Below, one piece after another: positions 1-7,175 of a stretch of 8,754 bases of DNA. This DNA is from an uncultured bacterium. Its GTDB lineage: Bacteria > Bacteroidota > Bacteroidia > Bacteroidales > Bacteroidaceae. The DNA is taken from positions 1-8,754 of the forward strand of contig CALZMB010000086.1 in the NCBI GenBank assembly GCA_945788485.1, written 5' to 3'. The position numbers were made by a program, and so were the translations under genes. The number at the start of each line of letters is the position of its first letter. Within the stretch, counting starts at the first letter, position 1. Under the pieces are notes generated by a model. The model did no database searches. It was not told the origin of the DNA and worked only from the letters and a program-made list of their open reading frames with translations.

Positions 1-2615
1 ATGATAGGCTTCAGCAGCGTCAGTGCAGACTTCATGGCTCGTCCAGCCATAAGGAGCTGGGGCACGAAAGCCTTTCCCTCCTGGAATCTCTGGCCTACGA
101 TGGCCATGGCCTGAATCATCTGTGTGTTGATGAGTTCGGACGGATTGGCGCCCTTGTCTATCTCCTGCTGAGTGGCTTTGACAGCCATGTCCTGGTTGCC
201 TGCCACAATCGCATCGAGCAGCTGATGCCCGGAGGCTTCGCCTGCGGCGTTGTCAGCTGCCTCAGCCGTGCTGCCGTCGCCTGCTGTTTCGGGCTTTGCC
301 GCATCCTCAGAAGAGCCGGGAAGCCTGTCTTCCGCAGCTGAACCGCTGTCCGTAGCAGCGTTTCCGGCCACGGTTCCAAGGCTCATGCCCGGGACGTGAG
401 GCGCAACGAAGCATCCGTCCATTGGCTCTGTCAGCCGCTGCAGAGCCGCTATGTGGCGGTCTGTCGTGCCGCAACAGCCGCCCACGATGTTCACGCTCAT
501 GGTGCGGAGCATGGCCCAGTTCTGACGTGCAAACTCTTCGGGGGTCTGCTTGTAAGCGCCGTCGCTGCCCGGAGTGCCTGCGTTTCCATAGACGGAGATG
601 AAATACGGAAGGCGTGATGCCATGTCCATGACCACAGGAGCGATGCCTTCCGGCTCAGAAGTGCAGTTTATGCCGACGGAGAGGATGTCGTGCCGCTTTG
701 CCATACGCTCTATGAAAGCGTACATGTCCTGCCCGTTCATGTTCATTCCGCTCTTGCCTATCTGGGAGAAGGAAAGCATGAGCGGCAGCCTGCAATTCTT
801 TGCCTTCATCGCCTCCTCAGCTGCATCAAGGCATATAGCAGCATTCTCAAGGTCGAAGATCGTCTCAATGAGGAGGCAATCTACGCCGCCGTCGATGAGG
901 GCTTCTGCCTGTTCGCGGTATGCCTCGTGGAGCAGACGGGGGTCTAACGGCCCTGCATTGCCGCTGCCAAACGACACGCACTTGTTGGTCGGGCCGATGG
1001 AGCCGGCCACGTAGCGTGGCTTTGAAGGATTGGTGAGCGTGAAGGCATCGGCCATCTTCCGGGCTATGCAAGCCGCTGTGACGTTGATTTCCCGCACGTC
1101 ATTCTCCAGCCCGTAGTCGGCGAGAGAGATTCTCTGGGCGGAGAAAGTGTCGGTCTCGATGATGTCGGCTCCTGCCGCAAGATAGCGGCGGTGTATGTCC
1201 TGCACGGCCTCAGGGCGCGAGAGCACCATCTCATCGCAGCAGCCTTCGAAGCCGTAGCTCTGTGCCATGGTGCCCATTCCGCCGTCGAGGATGAGCACAC
1301 GCTCTTTGAGCAGCTCTTCAAGTGAAGGCCTTGCGCCGCCGTTGAGAGAGAGCTGCTTCGCTCCGCCCCGCAGCGTTGAGACGCCTGGCGTGAGCGCCCT
1401 GTATCGCGGCTGCTTCTGCTGAGGCTTGCCGGCGGCAGTGCTGTTGCCTATGCGGATGCACTCTTCGACCTTCTTCTCGGTCTCCGTGGTCTGGTATTCC
1501 TCAATGATCCGCATGGCCTTCTCCACTTCGTCCTCGTTGTGGAAGTCCATTTCGAGATGCACGCCGTCGCCTCCGATGTTGTCGAGAAGAGGGCGCAGCT
1601 GGTCGAGAGTGACCCAACAGGCCATGATGCTCTTGCCGCCTTTGAGAATGGTCCGGTACAGGTCATACCATTTCGGGTCGCCGCCTTGAGGCTCGCCGAC
1701 ACCGGGTGTCCACTGAATCGCGTTCAGCTCCTCAATCTCCATGATGGCAGGAAGGTGGTGCAATGCGCCCACTCCGTCGAGGTGATAGAGCGTGTAAGGA
1801 ATCTTCCTGCACTGCTCACGCAGATAAGGCTGCACGAACCGCCGGTAGTCATCCTCTGAAATCATGGTGGAAATGTCGCTCTGCAGCTTCGTCATCTTGC
1901 CTGGCGCCCATGACGAGAAATAGCAGAAAGCCATCTCATCGCCCTCGCTTATGATGTCATACAGCTCGTCGAAGACCTTGAAATAGGTGTCGTTGATGAA
2001 CTGCAGCTGCTCTTCTACAATCTCCGGCTGCATGACAGTGTCGAGCAGAACCTTGTCCGTGCCTTTCATTGCAGCGAGCACGTCAAGGCCTTCCATAAGG
2101 TCGGGCATGCCGACATAGTAGTTTCCGGCGGCCTTGCGCTTGCAGGCTTTGAGCAGTTCCTTGTGTATGAGGAAGTTCTTGTGCTGCGGGTCGAAGACGA
2201 GCTTGTCCTTGAAGTCTGGGTCTGGATGAATCCATATCGTGTCCTCTCCTCCTTCATAGACAGCTCCGAGAATGGCGGCGAGCGAGCCGGGACCAAGCTG
2301 TGTGTTGGCTACGGGCAGCATGTCGGCCTTCAAAGAGGAGTGGCCGACATACCAGTCGAGATATCCGGCTCTCCACTCCGGGTCGAACCAGCGCTGCTCA
2401 TTAGAGCCTGCCACGGGAGCTCCAGGCAGTCCTGTGGCTCCAGTGCCGTAGTCGTTGCGGAGTGCAGAAGACAGGTGGACGGGCTGTTCTCCCGCGTAAG
2501 GGCCGTGCGGAGCGACTCCCTCCTGGAAGTGTTCCCACATGTTGAGCACTATGCCTTTATGGTTCCACCAGTTGATGTAGTGTTGCTTGGTCTCTTCAAG
2601 ATTTATTTTCCACAT
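1..2615 (-). CDS. Fused UROD-like methyltransferase / homocysteine S-methyltransferase / corrinoid-binding cap (3' end outside window)
   Basis: This frame is open for 871 codons from the ATG at 2615-2613 to the left edge, so the protein is C-terminally truncated by the window. It is the first ATG after an in-frame stop near 2706-2708. Residues about 1-375 resemble the uroporphyrinogen-decarboxylase/MtaA methyltransferase fold, with an HLDG motif at 278-281 where thiol methyltransferases such as MtaA have H-x-C-G. Residues about 430-735 form a MetH-type homocysteine S-methyltransferase: LDGGMGTM at 443-450, GADIIET at 482-488, GPTNK at 541-545, and the zinc cysteines C651 (GINCT) and C714/C715 (GGCCGTT). 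Residues about 741-795 are a low-complexity Ala/Asp/Gly/Ser linker. Residues 797-871 match the helical cap of corrinoid proteins, ending in a VPQLLMAGRAMK-type helix. The B12-binding Rossmann domain (DxHxxG) is expected beyond the edge but not seen. Known family chemistry suggests methyl transfer through a corrinoid to homocysteine; the methyl donor is unknown. It is the last visible gene of the fucI unit. Confidence 0.88.
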   Translation of the reverse strand, partial: MWKINLEETKQHYINWWNHKGIVLNMWEHFQEGVAPHGPYAGEQPVHLSSALRNDYGTGATGLPGAPVAGSNEQRWFDPEWRAGYLDWYVGHSSLKADMLPVANTQLGPGSLAAILGAVYEGGEDTIWIHPDPDFKDKLVFDPQHKNFLIHKELLKACKRKAAGNYYVGMPDLMEGLDVLAAMKGTDKVLLDTVMQPEIVEEQLQFINDTYFKVFDELYDIISEGDEMAFCYFSSWAPGKMTKLQSDISTMISEDDYRRFVQPYLREQCRKIPYTLYHLDGVGALHHLPAIMEIEELNAIQWTPGVGEPQGGDPKWYDLYRTILKGGKSIMACWVTLDQLRPLLDNIGGDGVHLEMDFHNEDEVEKAMRIIEEYQTTETEKKVEECIRIGNSTAAGKPQQKQPRYRALTPGVSTLRGGAKQLSLNGGARPSLEELLKERVLILDGGMGTMAQSYGFEGCCDEMVLSRPEAVQDIHRRYLAAGADIIETDTFSAQRISLADYGLENDVREINVTAACIARKMADAFTLTNPSKPRYVAGSIGPTNKCVSFGSGNAGPLDPRLLHEAYREQAEALIDGGVDCLLIETIFDLENAAICLDAAEEAMKAKNCRLPLMLSFSQIGKSGMNMNGQDMYAFIERMAKRHDILSVGINCTSEPEGIAPVVMDMASRLPYFISVYGNAGTPGSDGAYKQTPEEFARQNWAMLRTMSVNIVGGCCGTTDRHIAALQRLTEPMDGCFVAPHVPGMSLGTVAGNAATDSGSAAEDRLPGSSEDAAKPETAGDGSTAEAADNAAGEASGHQLLDAIVAGNQDMAVKATQQEIDKGANPSELINTQMIQAMAIVGQRFQEGKAFVPQLLMAGRAMKSALTLLKPI

Positions 2616-2717
2616 GATTGTTGACGGTGACTGAGGTCCGTCATGCTCCGTCTTCTGCGTCTGAAGGCTGATGATGCGGCGCGCATTCCGGGCATGACGG
2701 CATTGTTAAGCATAAAG

Positions 2718-2761
2718 CCGCCCTCGCCATCGGTCCTTGTCGGGACGTGAGGCGGGGACGG
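2718..2761 (-). repeat. Two-tier hairpin between fucI and the methyltransferase gene
   Basis: Outer arms 2751-2761 and 2718-2728 form an 11-position stem with nine Watson-Crick pairs. On the minus-strand RNA there is also one G-U pair and one A-C mismatch. An inner 4-bp stem (2743-2746 with 2733-2736) closes a 6-nt loop. The stem starts 16 bp after the fucI stop and is followed on the minus strand by only three T residues before mixed sequence, so it is a poor intrinsic terminator. It may be a partial terminator, a processing site or a 3' stabiliser that lowers expression of the downstream methyltransferase relative to fucI. That role is inference. Confidence 0.4.
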
Positions 2762-2777
2762 CTTAGAGTATGTATGG

Positions 2778-4547
2778 TTATTTATAGACAGGGCCGAAGT
2801 TCTGGCAGGCGCGGTAGTCAGCGCCTTCCTTGTCCATGCCGAAGGCGTTCCAGCATGCCGGACGGAATATGTCTTTGTCCTCGACGTTGTGCATGCAGAC
2901 AGGTATGCGCAGCATGGAGCATAACGTGATGAGGTCTGCGCCAATGTGTCCATAGACTATCGCGCCGTGGTTTGCGCCCCAGTTGTTCATCACGGAATAG
3001 ACATCCTTGAACGCGTCGTTGCCCGGGATGATGCGAGGCGTGAAGAACGTGGTAGGCCAGGTGCGGTCGGTGCGCATGTTGATGGTGTTGAAGATGTCCT
3101 CTTCAACCTCCACCGTCCATCCTTCTGCGAGCTGAAGGACAGGGCCAAGGCCTTTGATGAGGTTGACGCGCAGCATGGTGACAGGCATTCCGCCCTTGCT
3201 GTAGAATGTTGACGAGAAGCCTCCTCCGCGGAAGTAGAGGCGGTCGGCAGGGCTCCACTTGGTGTTCTTCAGACAAGCCTCTACGTCTTCTGCCGTGATG
3301 TCCCAAGGCTGTTTCATCTCCGGCTCGCCCTTCTCGTTGGTCATCTGTCCTGTCGCGTCGAGTGTCGTTGCGCCGGAGTTGATGAGGTGGATGATGCCGG
3401 GAGCGGCGAGTCCGGTAAGCTCCTTGCCTGTCACTCGCTTCACTGCCTCCGGGCTCCAGAACGTGCGCACGTCGGAGAACATCACACCGCGGTTGGTGAG
3501 CAGATGGGCGAAGAGCATGGAGACGCCGTTGAGGCAGTCGTTTTCCGTAGCGTACGGGATGGCTTCGCGTATGCCGTTCCAGTCGAAAGAGGTGTTGAGC
3601 ATCGACTCCGGGAAGTCGCAGTTGGGGTAGAAGTCAGTCCACTGCCTCTGCCCTTGGAATCCGGCGCAGATGGCGTTGTGGCCGAGAGCCTCCTCGTCGT
3701 AGCCCAGTTCTTTGAGGCGGGGGTTGCCTTTCATGAGGTCGCGGATGACAATCATGAGCTTTGTGGAGAACTCCCAGTCCTTGTCAAGCTCCTCGCGCGA
3801 CTTGATCTTGTCCTCACGGTTCCAGTTCTTTCCTTCCTGCGACGCACATTTCTCCCTCACCCACTTGATGGCGCGTTCATACTCCTCAGGGTCGTAGATG
3901 CCGAGTTCCATGCGGCGTATGCACTCTATGAGGTCGATGTACTCGACTCTCATGCCGAGATATTCTTCGAAGAAGTCAGCGTCAACGATAGAGCCTGCTA
4001 TGCCCATGCAGGTGCCTCCCATGGAGAGATACGACTTTCCGCGCATGGTGGCGACAGCCTGTGCGGCACGCGCGAAGCGCAGAATCTTCTCTGCCACGTC
4101 CGCTGGGATGGTGTTGTCTGCCAGGTCCTGCACGTCGTGGCCGTAGATGCCGTATGCCGGCAGGCCCTTCTGTGCGTGGGCAGCGAGCACGGCAGCGAGA
4201 TAGACAGCTCCCGGACGCTCCGTTCCGTTGAAGCCCCAGACAGCCTTGGGATGAGTGGGGTCCATGTCCATCGTCTCCGAGCCGTAGCACCAGCATGAGG
4301 TGACGGTGATGGTGGAGCCGACATTCTCGCGCTCAAACTTCTCCTGACAGGCTGCTGCTTCAGCCACGCGGCCTATGGTGGTGTCGGCGATTACGCACTC
4401 CACAGGAGAGCCGTCGCCGTTTCTCAGATTAGTGGTGATCAACTCGGCAACGGCTTTTGCCAGTGCCATTGTCTTGTCTTCAAGACTCTCGCGTATGCCT
4501 CCCATTCGACCGTCGATGGTGGGGCGGATACCTATTTTCGGATACAT
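2778..4547 (-). CDS. fucI: L-fucose isomerase
   Basis: FucI is a cytoplasmic Mn2+-dependent ketol isomerase that converts L-fucose to L-fuculose; the family also accepts D-arabinose and some related aldoses. At 589 residues it is almost the length of E. coli FucI (591), and it matches from end to end. Recognisable stretches are PKIGIRPTIDGR near the N-terminus, ITVTSCWCYGSETMDMDPT (80-98), WGFNGTERPGAVYLAA (104-119), AGFQGQRQWTDFYPN (295-309), FRGGGFSS (439-446) and the C-terminal DYRACQNFGPVYK. The three expected metal ligands are present: E335 (ATEND), D359 (FSDVRTFW) and H527 (WGANHG). The ATG at 4547 is supported because the conserved KIGIRP block begins at residue 4. It lies 86 bp downstream of the symporter with no promoter motif between them. 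No fuculokinase or fuculose-1-phosphate aldolase is in the window, so whether L-fucose is the true substrate cannot be settled here. Confidence 0.96.
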   Translation of the reverse strand: MYPKIGIRPTIDGRMGGIRESLEDKTMALAKAVAELITTNLRNGDGSPVECVIADTTIGRVAEAAACQEKFERENVGSTITVTSCWCYGSETMDMDPTHPKAVWGFNGTERPGAVYLAAVLAAHAQKGLPAYGIYGHDVQDLADNTIPADVAEKILRFARAAQAVATMRGKSYLSMGGTCMGIAGSIVDADFFEEYLGMRVEYIDLIECIRRMELGIYDPEEYERAIKWVREKCASQEGKNWNREDKIKSREELDKDWEFSTKLMIVIRDLMKGNPRLKELGYDEEALGHNAICAGFQGQRQWTDFYPNCDFPESMLNTSFDWNGIREAIPYATENDCLNGVSMLFAHLLTNRGVMFSDVRTFWSPEAVKRVTGKELTGLAAPGIIHLINSGATTLDATGQMTNEKGEPEMKQPWDITAEDVEACLKNTKWSPADRLYFRGGGFSSTFYSKGGMPVTMLRVNLIKGLGPVLQLAEGWTVEVEEDIFNTINMRTDRTWPTTFFTPRIIPGNDAFKDVYSVMNNWGANHGAIVYGHIGADLITLCSMLRIPVCMHNVEDKDIFRPACWNAFGMDKEGADYRACQNFGPVYK

Positions 4548-4633
4548 AGTATTATGGTTTTGTATTTTTGTTTTGTTTTAGTATCTTTTTGTTTTTGTAC
4601 GTATATATGTTTATCATGACAGACGGCAGCCTT
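4548..4633 (-). promoter_or_regulatory. A-rich leader upstream of fucI
   Basis: On the minus strand the 86-bp gap between the symporter stop and the fucI ATG is very A-rich, with runs of AAAAAC-like sequence between about 4555 and 4600. There is no Shine-Dalgarno sequence. In Bacteroidetes, A-rich DNA just upstream of the start codon commonly marks a well-translated gene. I found no TAnnTTTG box here, so I read it as a translation-initiation region within an operon rather than as a promoter. Confidence 0.4.
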
Positions 4634-6127
4634 TTACGATGCCTTACGCTTTGAAGGGATAATCAAGGCGAGCGCGAAGCCGACGAGGAAGATAGTTATT
4701 GTGCCGAGCACGATGGCGAGATAGCCATGCAATCCGGACGGCGGCAGGCCTATCCAGTCAGCTGCAGAAATCCATGCAATGATGCAGAAACCGGCTACGA
4801 CACCGAGGATGGCATGCACGTTTGCCACCTTTCGCGAGATATATCCGAGCAGGAAAAGCCCCAACATTCCTCCGGAGAAGACGCTGGACAATATCCACCA
4901 TGCGTCGAGGATGGATTCTACGTTCGTCAATGCCAACGCCACGACGATGCCTATCGCGCCGATGATGACCGATGCCGCCTTCAATGTGACGAGTGCCTCG
5001 CGGTCAGAAGCGTGGCGGCGTATCTTCTGATAGTAGTCGGTATAGACTATCGTGGCACATGATGTGATTGATGTGGCAACGGTTGACATGCCTGCCGCGA
5101 AGACCGATGCAATGAGAAGTCCAGTCAGCCCGTCGGGAAGTGAGTGTACCATGAAATACGGGAAGACATAGTCGGGCTTGCCGTCAGACACATAATCTGC
5201 CACGGTTGGGTCGGGCATCACCTGATAGTAGGCATACAAGGCTGTGCCGATGAGGAAGAAGACGGCGCTGACCGGAATGAAGAGCCATCCGCCGAAGAGA
5301 GCGGCGTTGCGCGCTTCTTTTTCTGTCTTGGCAGTGTGATAGCGTTGCACGTAGTTCTGGTCGATGCCGTAGTTCTGGAGATTGATGAAGATGCCATAAA
5401 CCAGAGTCACCCAAAAGGTGGCATTCCCGAGATCGGTCAACGAGAAAGAGCCGAGCGAGAACTTGCTTCGTCCCGTCTCTTCAAGTATGGTGCCGAAGCC
5501 TATCTCGAACGTCTGCATAGGTCCTTCGGGCATAGAGAACATCAATACGGCGAGACATACCAACGCTCCGCCTATCAGAATGAAGCCTTGTATCGCTTCT
5601 GTCCATATTACAGCTTTCATTCCGCCGAGCATCGAATAGATGATGATGGCGACGGAGGTCACTATAATCACGGTGCCGAGGTCCCAGCCCATGAGAACAT
5701 ACATCGGCATGGCAAGCAGATAGAGAATAGAGCCCATGCGTGCAATCTGCGTAAGGAGATAGCATGCGCTGGCATAATATCTCGCCCACGGCCCGAACCG
5801 TTCTTCAAGGAAAGCGTAAGCCGACACGCTGCCGTTCGCCCTATAGAACGGCACAAAATACTTTGCCGCGAAATATGAGGCGATGGGAATGCCCAGTCCG
5901 AAGACAAAAGGATTCCAGTCAGAGGCGAATGATTTGCCGGGGTTCCCCAAGTAAGAGATTGACGAGACGTAGGTAGAGAAGATGCTCATTCCGATTACCC
6001 ATCCCGGTATGCTCTTGCCTGCATTGGTAAATTCCGCAGCACTTGATTTCCTGCTGTAGAACGAGCATCCGAAGAACACGATGCCTCCGGTGAAGAGCAG
6101 GAATACTATCAGGTCGATGATGTTCAT
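4634..6127 (-). CDS. Sodium:solute symporter (SSS family), sugar or sugar-acid uptake
   Basis: This is an inner-membrane Na+-coupled importer of the SSS (SLC5-like) family, 497 residues long, with about 13 hydrophobic segments spread over the whole length and a short basic C-terminal tail (PSKRKAS). YSMLGGMKA at 164-172 fits the SSS signature, and GNPGKSFASDW (61-71) follows the first conserved loop. ASVFAAGMSTVATS (340-353) corresponds to the TM8 stretch that carries the Na2-site hydroxyl residues, probably S348 and T349. SSS relatives in gut and rumen Bacteroidales carry sialic acid, fucose, other sugars or sugar acids; sequence reading alone does not decide among these. The ATG at 6127 begins directly at the first membrane segment (NIIDLIVFLLF). 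It lies 112 bp after the aldolase and 86 bp before fucI, which suggests it imports the substrate of those enzymes. Confidence 0.92.
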   Translation of the reverse strand: MNIIDLIVFLLFTGGIVFFGCSFYSRKSSAAEFTNAGKSIPGWVIGMSIFSTYVSSISYLGNPGKSFASDWNPFVFGLGIPIASYFAAKYFVPFYRANGSVSAYAFLEERFGPWARYYASACYLLTQIARMGSILYLLAMPMYVLMGWDLGTVIIVTSVAIIIYSMLGGMKAVIWTEAIQGFILIGGALVCLAVLMFSMPEGPMQTFEIGFGTILEETGRSKFSLGSFSLTDLGNATFWVTLVYGIFINLQNYGIDQNYVQRYHTAKTEKEARNAALFGGWLFIPVSAVFFLIGTALYAYYQVMPDPTVADYVSDGKPDYVFPYFMVHSLPDGLTGLLIASVFAAGMSTVATSITSCATIVYTDYYQKIRRHASDREALVTLKAASVIIGAIGIVVALALTNVESILDAWWILSSVFSGGMLGLFLLGYISRKVANVHAILGVVAGFCIIAWISAADWIGLPPSGLHGYLAIVLGTITIFLVGFALALIIPSKRKAS

Positions 6128-6174
6128 GTGGTATTCAGTTCAGATATAAGGTTTTGCCGTCGGGATATTTCAAC

Positions 6175-6208
6175 TATGCATTGCGGACAAAGCTGTTATG
6201 CATTGCGG
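6175..6208. repeat. 12-bp direct repeat, 22-bp period, aldolase-symporter gap
   Basis: The 12-mer TATGCATTGCGG occurs at 6175-6186 and again at 6197-6208. The bases after each copy are also similar (ACAAAGCTGT and, after two extra bases, CAAAAGCCGT), so this looks like an imperfect tandem duplication of 22-24 bp. A 22-bp spacing is close to two helical turns, which would suit paired protein binding, but a simple slippage duplication explains it equally well. Confidence 0.45.
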
Positions 6209-6210
6209 TG

Positions 6211-6237
6211 CAAAAGCCGTTTGCCGCCAAGCTTTTG
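6211..6237 (-). repeat. Hairpin just after the aldolase stop codon
   Basis: CAAAAGC (6211-6217) and GCTTTTG (6231-6237) form a perfect 7-bp stem with a 13-nt loop, starting 2 bases after the aldolase stop on the minus strand. The 3' arm carries TTTT, giving a terminator-like A-stem-T shape, but the GC core is only two pairs and no T tract follows. It may weakly attenuate transcription into the symporter gene or protect the 3' end of a processed message. Confidence 0.3.
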
Positions 6238-6239
6238 TC

Positions 6240-7175
6240 TTACGACTGTCTGACGTTGAGTTTCAGTTTTGCGAGAGCGAGTGTTATCTTGTCGCGCTCA
6301 GGCTGGTCGAACTTGTAGAACGGCGATGCCACGAAATCGTTGTCGATGATTCCGAGCTGCTGGCATGCGCACTTCAGACCCTTCAGGTAGCTTGAGCCGT
6401 GTCGTCCGACGGTGTAGATAGACATCGAAATCTGCATGATTGTCTGCTGGAGCGATATGAGGCGGTCGATGTCGCGTGCCTTTGCAGCGTTGTACATGGC
6501 GACATAGAGTTCCGGGAACATATTGGCGCCGCCGTTGACACCGCCGTTTGCTCCCATGAGGACGAGTTCGCCGGTCATCTCTTCCGGACCGCAGAGCATG
6601 GCAAACTTAGGGTTCACCTTCCTCACGGCATACATCACGCTTTGGAAATATGTCGCGTTCGCGCTTGAATCTTTCAATCCCACCACCTGTTTCATCTTCG
6701 CGAGGCGTGCCACCGTCTCAGGCGCGAAGCTCACCTTTACATGGCTTGGCATGTTGTACAGGAAGACTGGCAACGGCAGCTGCGGCACGAGTTCCTCGTA
6801 GAACTGCGCCAGTTCCGGCTGTCCTGTAGCGAAATAGTATGGCGGAGCTGACACCAGGCCGTCGGCACCGCATTCGGCAGCGACATTGGCAAGATGGATT
6901 GATTCTACGATACTTGTGTCTGTGATGCATACGAGGATAGGGAGACGCCCGGCATTGATGCGGCACGATTCGCGTATCATGTCCTCACGCACCTTATAAG
7001 ACAGCGACTGCTCTTCGCCCGTCGTACCCAAGACGAAGAGACCATGTACGCCGCCTTTTATCAGGTGGTTGATCAAACGCTCAAGACTTTTCACATCGAG
7101 TGTCTCATTGTCCAACAGTGGTGTAACGAGAGGCGGCACAATACCATTGAGTGGTGTTTTCAGAAAATCTGTCAT
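6240..7175 (-). CDS. DapA/NanA-family class I aldolase or dehydratase, substrate uncertain
   Basis: This 311-residue protein has the length and (beta/alpha)8 pattern of the dihydrodipicolinate synthase / N-acetylneuraminate lyase superfamily, whose members form a Schiff base between a lysine and a 2-keto acid in the cytoplasm. GTTGE at 50-54 is the carboxylate-binding loop, Y140 (FLYNMP) is the catalytic tyrosine, and K168 (VGLKDSS) is the Schiff-base lysine. Two details argue against the textbook members. The arginine that follows YNVPS in true dihydrodipicolinate synthase is replaced by histidine (H145), and the lysine context KDSS differs from the KQTAG of sialic acid lyase. KDS-type contexts are known in 2-keto-3-deoxy-sugar-acid and 4-hydroxy-2-oxoglutarate aldolases, so a sugar-acid aldolase or dehydratase is likelier. 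It is the first gene of the minus-strand unit, behind the promoter at 7459-7489. An N-acetylneuraminate lyase role is not excluded. Confidence 0.88.
   Translation of the reverse strand: MTDFLKTPLNGIVPPLVTPLLDNETLDVKSLERLINHLIKGGVHGLFVLGTTGEEQSLSYKVREDMIRESCRINAGRLPILVCITDTSIVESIHLANVAAECGADGLVSAPPYYFATGQPELAQFYEELVPQLPLPVFLYNMPSHVKVSFAPETVARLAKMKQVVGLKDSSANATYFQSVMYAVRKVNPKFAMLCGPEEMTGELVLMGANGGVNGGANMFPELYVAMYNAAKARDIDRLISLQQTIMQISMSIYTVGRHGSSYLKGLKCACQQLGIIDNDFVASPFYKFDQPERDKITLALAKLKLNVRQS

Noticed and set aside
598..1014. Plus-strand frames of 60-153 codons across the first 2.6 kb
   Set aside because: All overlap the continuous minus-strand methyltransferase frame, whose domain motifs are unambiguous. 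They are shadows.
389..2754. The 14-mer CGGGACGTGAGGCG occurs both inside the methyltransferase gene (near 389-402) and in the fucI gap (near 2741-2754)
   Set aside because: One shared 14-mer in about 8.7 kb of GC-biased DNA is not unlikely by chance, and the flanks do not match.
3387..4298. A 303-codon plus-strand open frame opposite fucI
   Set aside because: It lies wholly antisense to a protein that matches FucI from end to end with all metal ligands. Its translation shows no recognisable motif, and long antisense frames are expected opposite GC-rich coding sequence.
5144..5878. A 244-codon plus-strand open frame opposite the symporter
   Set aside because: It is antisense to clear membrane segments and the SSS signature. 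Its product is rich in His, Arg and Glu, as expected when hydrophobic codons are read backwards. No promoter precedes it.
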